DNA of 34,595 bases from Alphaproteobacteria bacterium. Its GTDB lineage: Bacteria; Pseudomonadota; Alphaproteobacteria; Reyranellales; Reyranellaceae. This document shows positions 33,116-34,595 of this stretch, piece after piece. A program made the translations under genes and the position numbers. The stretch lies in NCBI GenBank assembly GCA_947474005.1, contig CANJHI010000043.1, positions 1-34,595 of the forward strand. Reading direction: 5' to 3'. The notes beneath the pieces are model-generated. The model did no database searches. It worked only from the letters and a program-made list of their open reading frames with translations, and was not told the DNA's origin. Numbering within the stretch: the stretch's first letter is position 1; every line of letters begins with the position of its first letter.

Positions 33116-34426
33116 ATGGCCGGTACGCCCAAGCCTCAACGCCGCACCTTTCGCTATTGGCTGCAGCAACTCCATCTTTGGGTCGGCCTGATCCTGCTGC
33201 TGCCGCTGGTGATGATGGGCATCACCGGCGCGGTGCTGGTCTACGCCCACGACATCGAGCATCTGCTGGGCCAGGGCGAGCCACCGGCGACGGCAGTCGG
33301 TGAGTGGCGCACACCTTCCGAGCTGATCGAGGCGGCGAAGGCCGCGACCAGCGACCCCGGTCGCATTCCCATCGCCGTGCGCTGGCCGATCGAGCCGGGC
33401 GAACCCGCGGCGGTGCGGCTGTCGCGGCCGGGCATGGCGAACGAGCGTGCGCAGTTCCGCGGACCTCAGCCGGCGGCCGGCGCGCCGGCAAGGGGAGCCG
33501 CCAATCAGGCTCCCAATCAGGCTCAGGGCCGCGTGCCGACGCAGAGCCCGTTCGCCGGCAGCCTGCAAATCCTGATCGATCCGGTGTCGCTGCAGCTTCT
33601 CCAGACGCAGCAGGCGATGACGGGCTGGGTGCGCTTCTTCCACGACCTGCACGGTCACCTGTTCATCACCGGCGGCCTCGGGCGCGAGCTGGTGGGATGG
33701 CTCGGCGTGGCGCTGCTCGTGCTGGGATGCTCGGGTCTCTATCTCTGGTGGCCGCGGCCGGGTCAGTGGAAGGCGGCCTTCACCGTGCGCCGCAAGGCCA
33801 AGGGGCTGCGGCTGAACCGCGAGCTGCACGGCGCCATGGGCATCTGGAGCCTGTTGCTGTTCATGCTGGTGAACTTCACTGGCGTCTATCTCGCCTTCCC
33901 GCAGCAGATCTCGGCCGCGGTCAACGTGGTGTGGCCGGGCCGCGACATGCGTGCCGCCATGTTCCAGGCCCGCGTCGAACCGATGCGTGGCGCGACGCCG
34001 ATCACCCTCGACGCCGCGATCGATCTCGCGCGGCAGCGCGTGCCCGACGCGCGGTTCCTCAATGCCTTCCTGCCAGTGCGGCCCGACCAGGCACTGCGCA
34101 TTGGCCTGATCCGTCCGGGCTATGCCGAGGGCGCGCCGATCGTCACCGTGATCATCGATCCGTGGCGGAAGAGCGTGGTCGATGTCTTCGACCCCCGGAC
34201 ATTGTCCACGGGCGAATCGATCATCGCCTGGCAGCGCGCCCTGCACTACGGCATCGGCTTGGGCGGCACCTACAAGTTCCTGGTCTTCGTCTCGGGCGTG
34301 ATCATTCCGGTCTTCGCCGTGACCGGCTTCCTCATGTGGTGGATCAAGCGCCGCAATCGCCGCGCCGGCGAGCGCGCAAAGCAGACGATCCTGCAGGCCG
34401 CCGCGATGACAAAGGCCGCCGACTAA
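33116..34426 (+). CDS. PepSY-associated membrane protein (iron-uptake related)
   Basis: 436 residues with four transmembrane helices in the PepSY_TM arrangement. Helix 1 is HLWVGLILLLPLVMMGITGAV with His in the preceding WLQQLHLW. Helix 2 is VGWLGVALLVLGCSGLYLW, after FHDLHGHLF. Helix 3 is WSLLLFMLVNFTGVYLAF, after LNRELHGAMG. Helix 4 is FLVFVSGVIIPVFAVTGFLMWW. Conserved His residues by the helices suggest b-heme binding. Between helices 1 and 2 lies a Gln/Ala/Pro-rich insert (NQAPNQAQGRVPTQ). Family members such as PiuB act in ferric-siderophore reduction. Following feoAB by 57 bp, it could supply Fe(II) to FeoB. GGGAA precedes the ATG. Confidence 0.88.
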   Translation: MAGTPKPQRRTFRYWLQQLHLWVGLILLLPLVMMGITGAVLVYAHDIEHLLGQGEPPATAVGEWRTPSELIEAAKAATSDPGRIPIAVRWPIEPGEPAAVRLSRPGMANERAQFRGPQPAAGAPARGAANQAPNQAQGRVPTQSPFAGSLQILIDPVSLQLLQTQQAMTGWVRFFHDLHGHLFITGGLGRELVGWLGVALLVLGCSGLYLWWPRPGQWKAAFTVRRKAKGLRLNRELHGAMGIWSLLLFMLVNFTGVYLAFPQQISAAVNVVWPGRDMRAAMFQARVEPMRGATPITLDAAIDLARQRVPDARFLNAFLPVRPDQALRIGLIRPGYAEGAPIVTVIIDPWRKSVVDVFDPRTLSTGESIIAWQRALHYGIGLGGTYKFLVFVSGVIIPVFAVTGFLMWWIKRRNRRAGERAKQTILQAAAMTKAAD

Positions 34427-34455
34427 CGCCGTCGACTAACGCGGCGCCGACTAAT
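34421..34455 (+). repeat. Three short CGACTAA repeats at the end of the PepSY gene
   Basis: GACTAA occurs at 34421, 34434 and 34449, each after GC-rich CG-rich triplets; the first is the final Asp codon and stop of the PepSY gene. The third runs into the left end of the IS630-type element. Confidence 0.5.
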
Positions 34456-34470
34456 ACCAACCGACAGAAC

Positions 34471-34595
34471 TCATGACAGTTCAGCCCATCGCCGGCTTGT
34501 GATGGATGCGATCCTTTGCGGGGTGGCGAGCAGGTCAGTCCAAGCCTTGCAGCAGGCATCGACGATGGCGTCGTAGGTGTCGTGGATGCGCAGGG
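34471..34595 (-). CDS. IS630-family transposase, C-terminal end (partial at window edge)
   Basis: Reading from the window edge, the last 40 residues are LRIHDTYDAIVDACCKAW followed by TDLLATPQRIASITSRRWAELS and a TGA at 34471-34473. The pattern YDAIVDACCxAW...P.RI.SI.SR.WA is the well-known C-terminus of IS630-family (DDE/Tc1-like) transposases, from memory. The catalytic part lies outside the window, so intactness cannot be judged. The terminal repeat of the element probably begins at about 34453 in TAATACCAACC, ahead of a TA target. Confidence 0.85.
   Translation of the reverse strand, partial: LRIHDTYDAIVDACCKAWTDLLATPQRIASITSRRWAELS

Noticed and set aside
30899..34246. Very long open frame (over 1100 codons) antisense to feoB and the PepSY gene
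   Set aside because: It is rich in Arg, His and Asp with no domain and mirrors the third-position GC bias of the real genes; feoA, feoB and the PepSY gene on the other strand have clear family motifs.

Overview
The window is about 34.6 kb of GC-rich, densely packed chromosome from an alphaproteobacterium. A Reyranella-like or other soil Rhodospirillales/Hyphomicrobiales organism fits best. The evidence is the high third-position GC with long antisense open frames, orphan Bug-type solute-binding proteins, a hydantoinase/oxoprolinase pair, a DUF1127 protein and a textbook EcfG (general stress sigma factor) promoter. This placement is inference from gene content; there is no rRNA or other marker gene in the window.

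Layout. 1-640: a 5' stub of an IS-type integrase, then a SpoIIAA/STAS-like protein. 784-7266: a branched-chain amino-acid-type ABC binding protein (-), a GMC oxidoreductase (+), a luciferase-like (LLM) oxidoreductase (-), and a PuuD-like glutamine-amidotransferase-fold hydrolase closely followed by an EthA-like Baeyer-Villiger monooxygenase (+). 7285-9830: a two-gene glycosylation unit (-) made of a polyprenyl-phosphate-type GT2 and a polytopic GT-C-like membrane protein. 9931-12614: aldo/keto reductase, universal stress protein, Bug binding protein and a previously uncalled 47-residue lipoprotein (+). 12630-15977: a lactonase / MFS / D-tartrate dehydratase operon (-). 15978-16390: the only gene-free stretch over 300 bp, with a near-perfect 71-nt palindromic repeat. 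16391-21092: Bug / HyuA / HyuB operon (-). 21162-21598: an inverted pair of 48-bp REP-like repeats bracketing a ParD-type antitoxin that appears to have lost its DNA-binding middle. 21598-23979: class V aminotransferase (-), BtuF-like binding protein (+), DUF1127 protein (+). 24024-28096: an EcfG-type promoter followed by otsB, a GH15 glucoamylase/trehalase-like enzyme and otsA in one overlapping operon. 28103-30857: alpha/beta hydrolase, class III CoA-transferase and FMN split-barrel protein operon (-). 30915-34426: feoA-feoB-PepSY membrane protein (+), ferrous iron uptake and probable surface iron reduction. 34471-34595: the C-terminus of an IS630-family transposase running off the window.

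Themes. Most genes are peripheral catabolism (sugar acids, cyclic amides, ketones, CoA thioesters) with matching uptake proteins. Two housekeeping adaptations are well defined: trehalose metabolism under general stress control and Fe(II) uptake. No transcriptional regulator was recognised in the whole window. I did not find a convincing wholly new system. The observations most worth a second look are the repeat-flanked truncated antitoxin, the EcfG promoter in front of otsB-GH15-otsA, the GT2/GT-C pair, and the PuuD-like/EthA-like gene pair.
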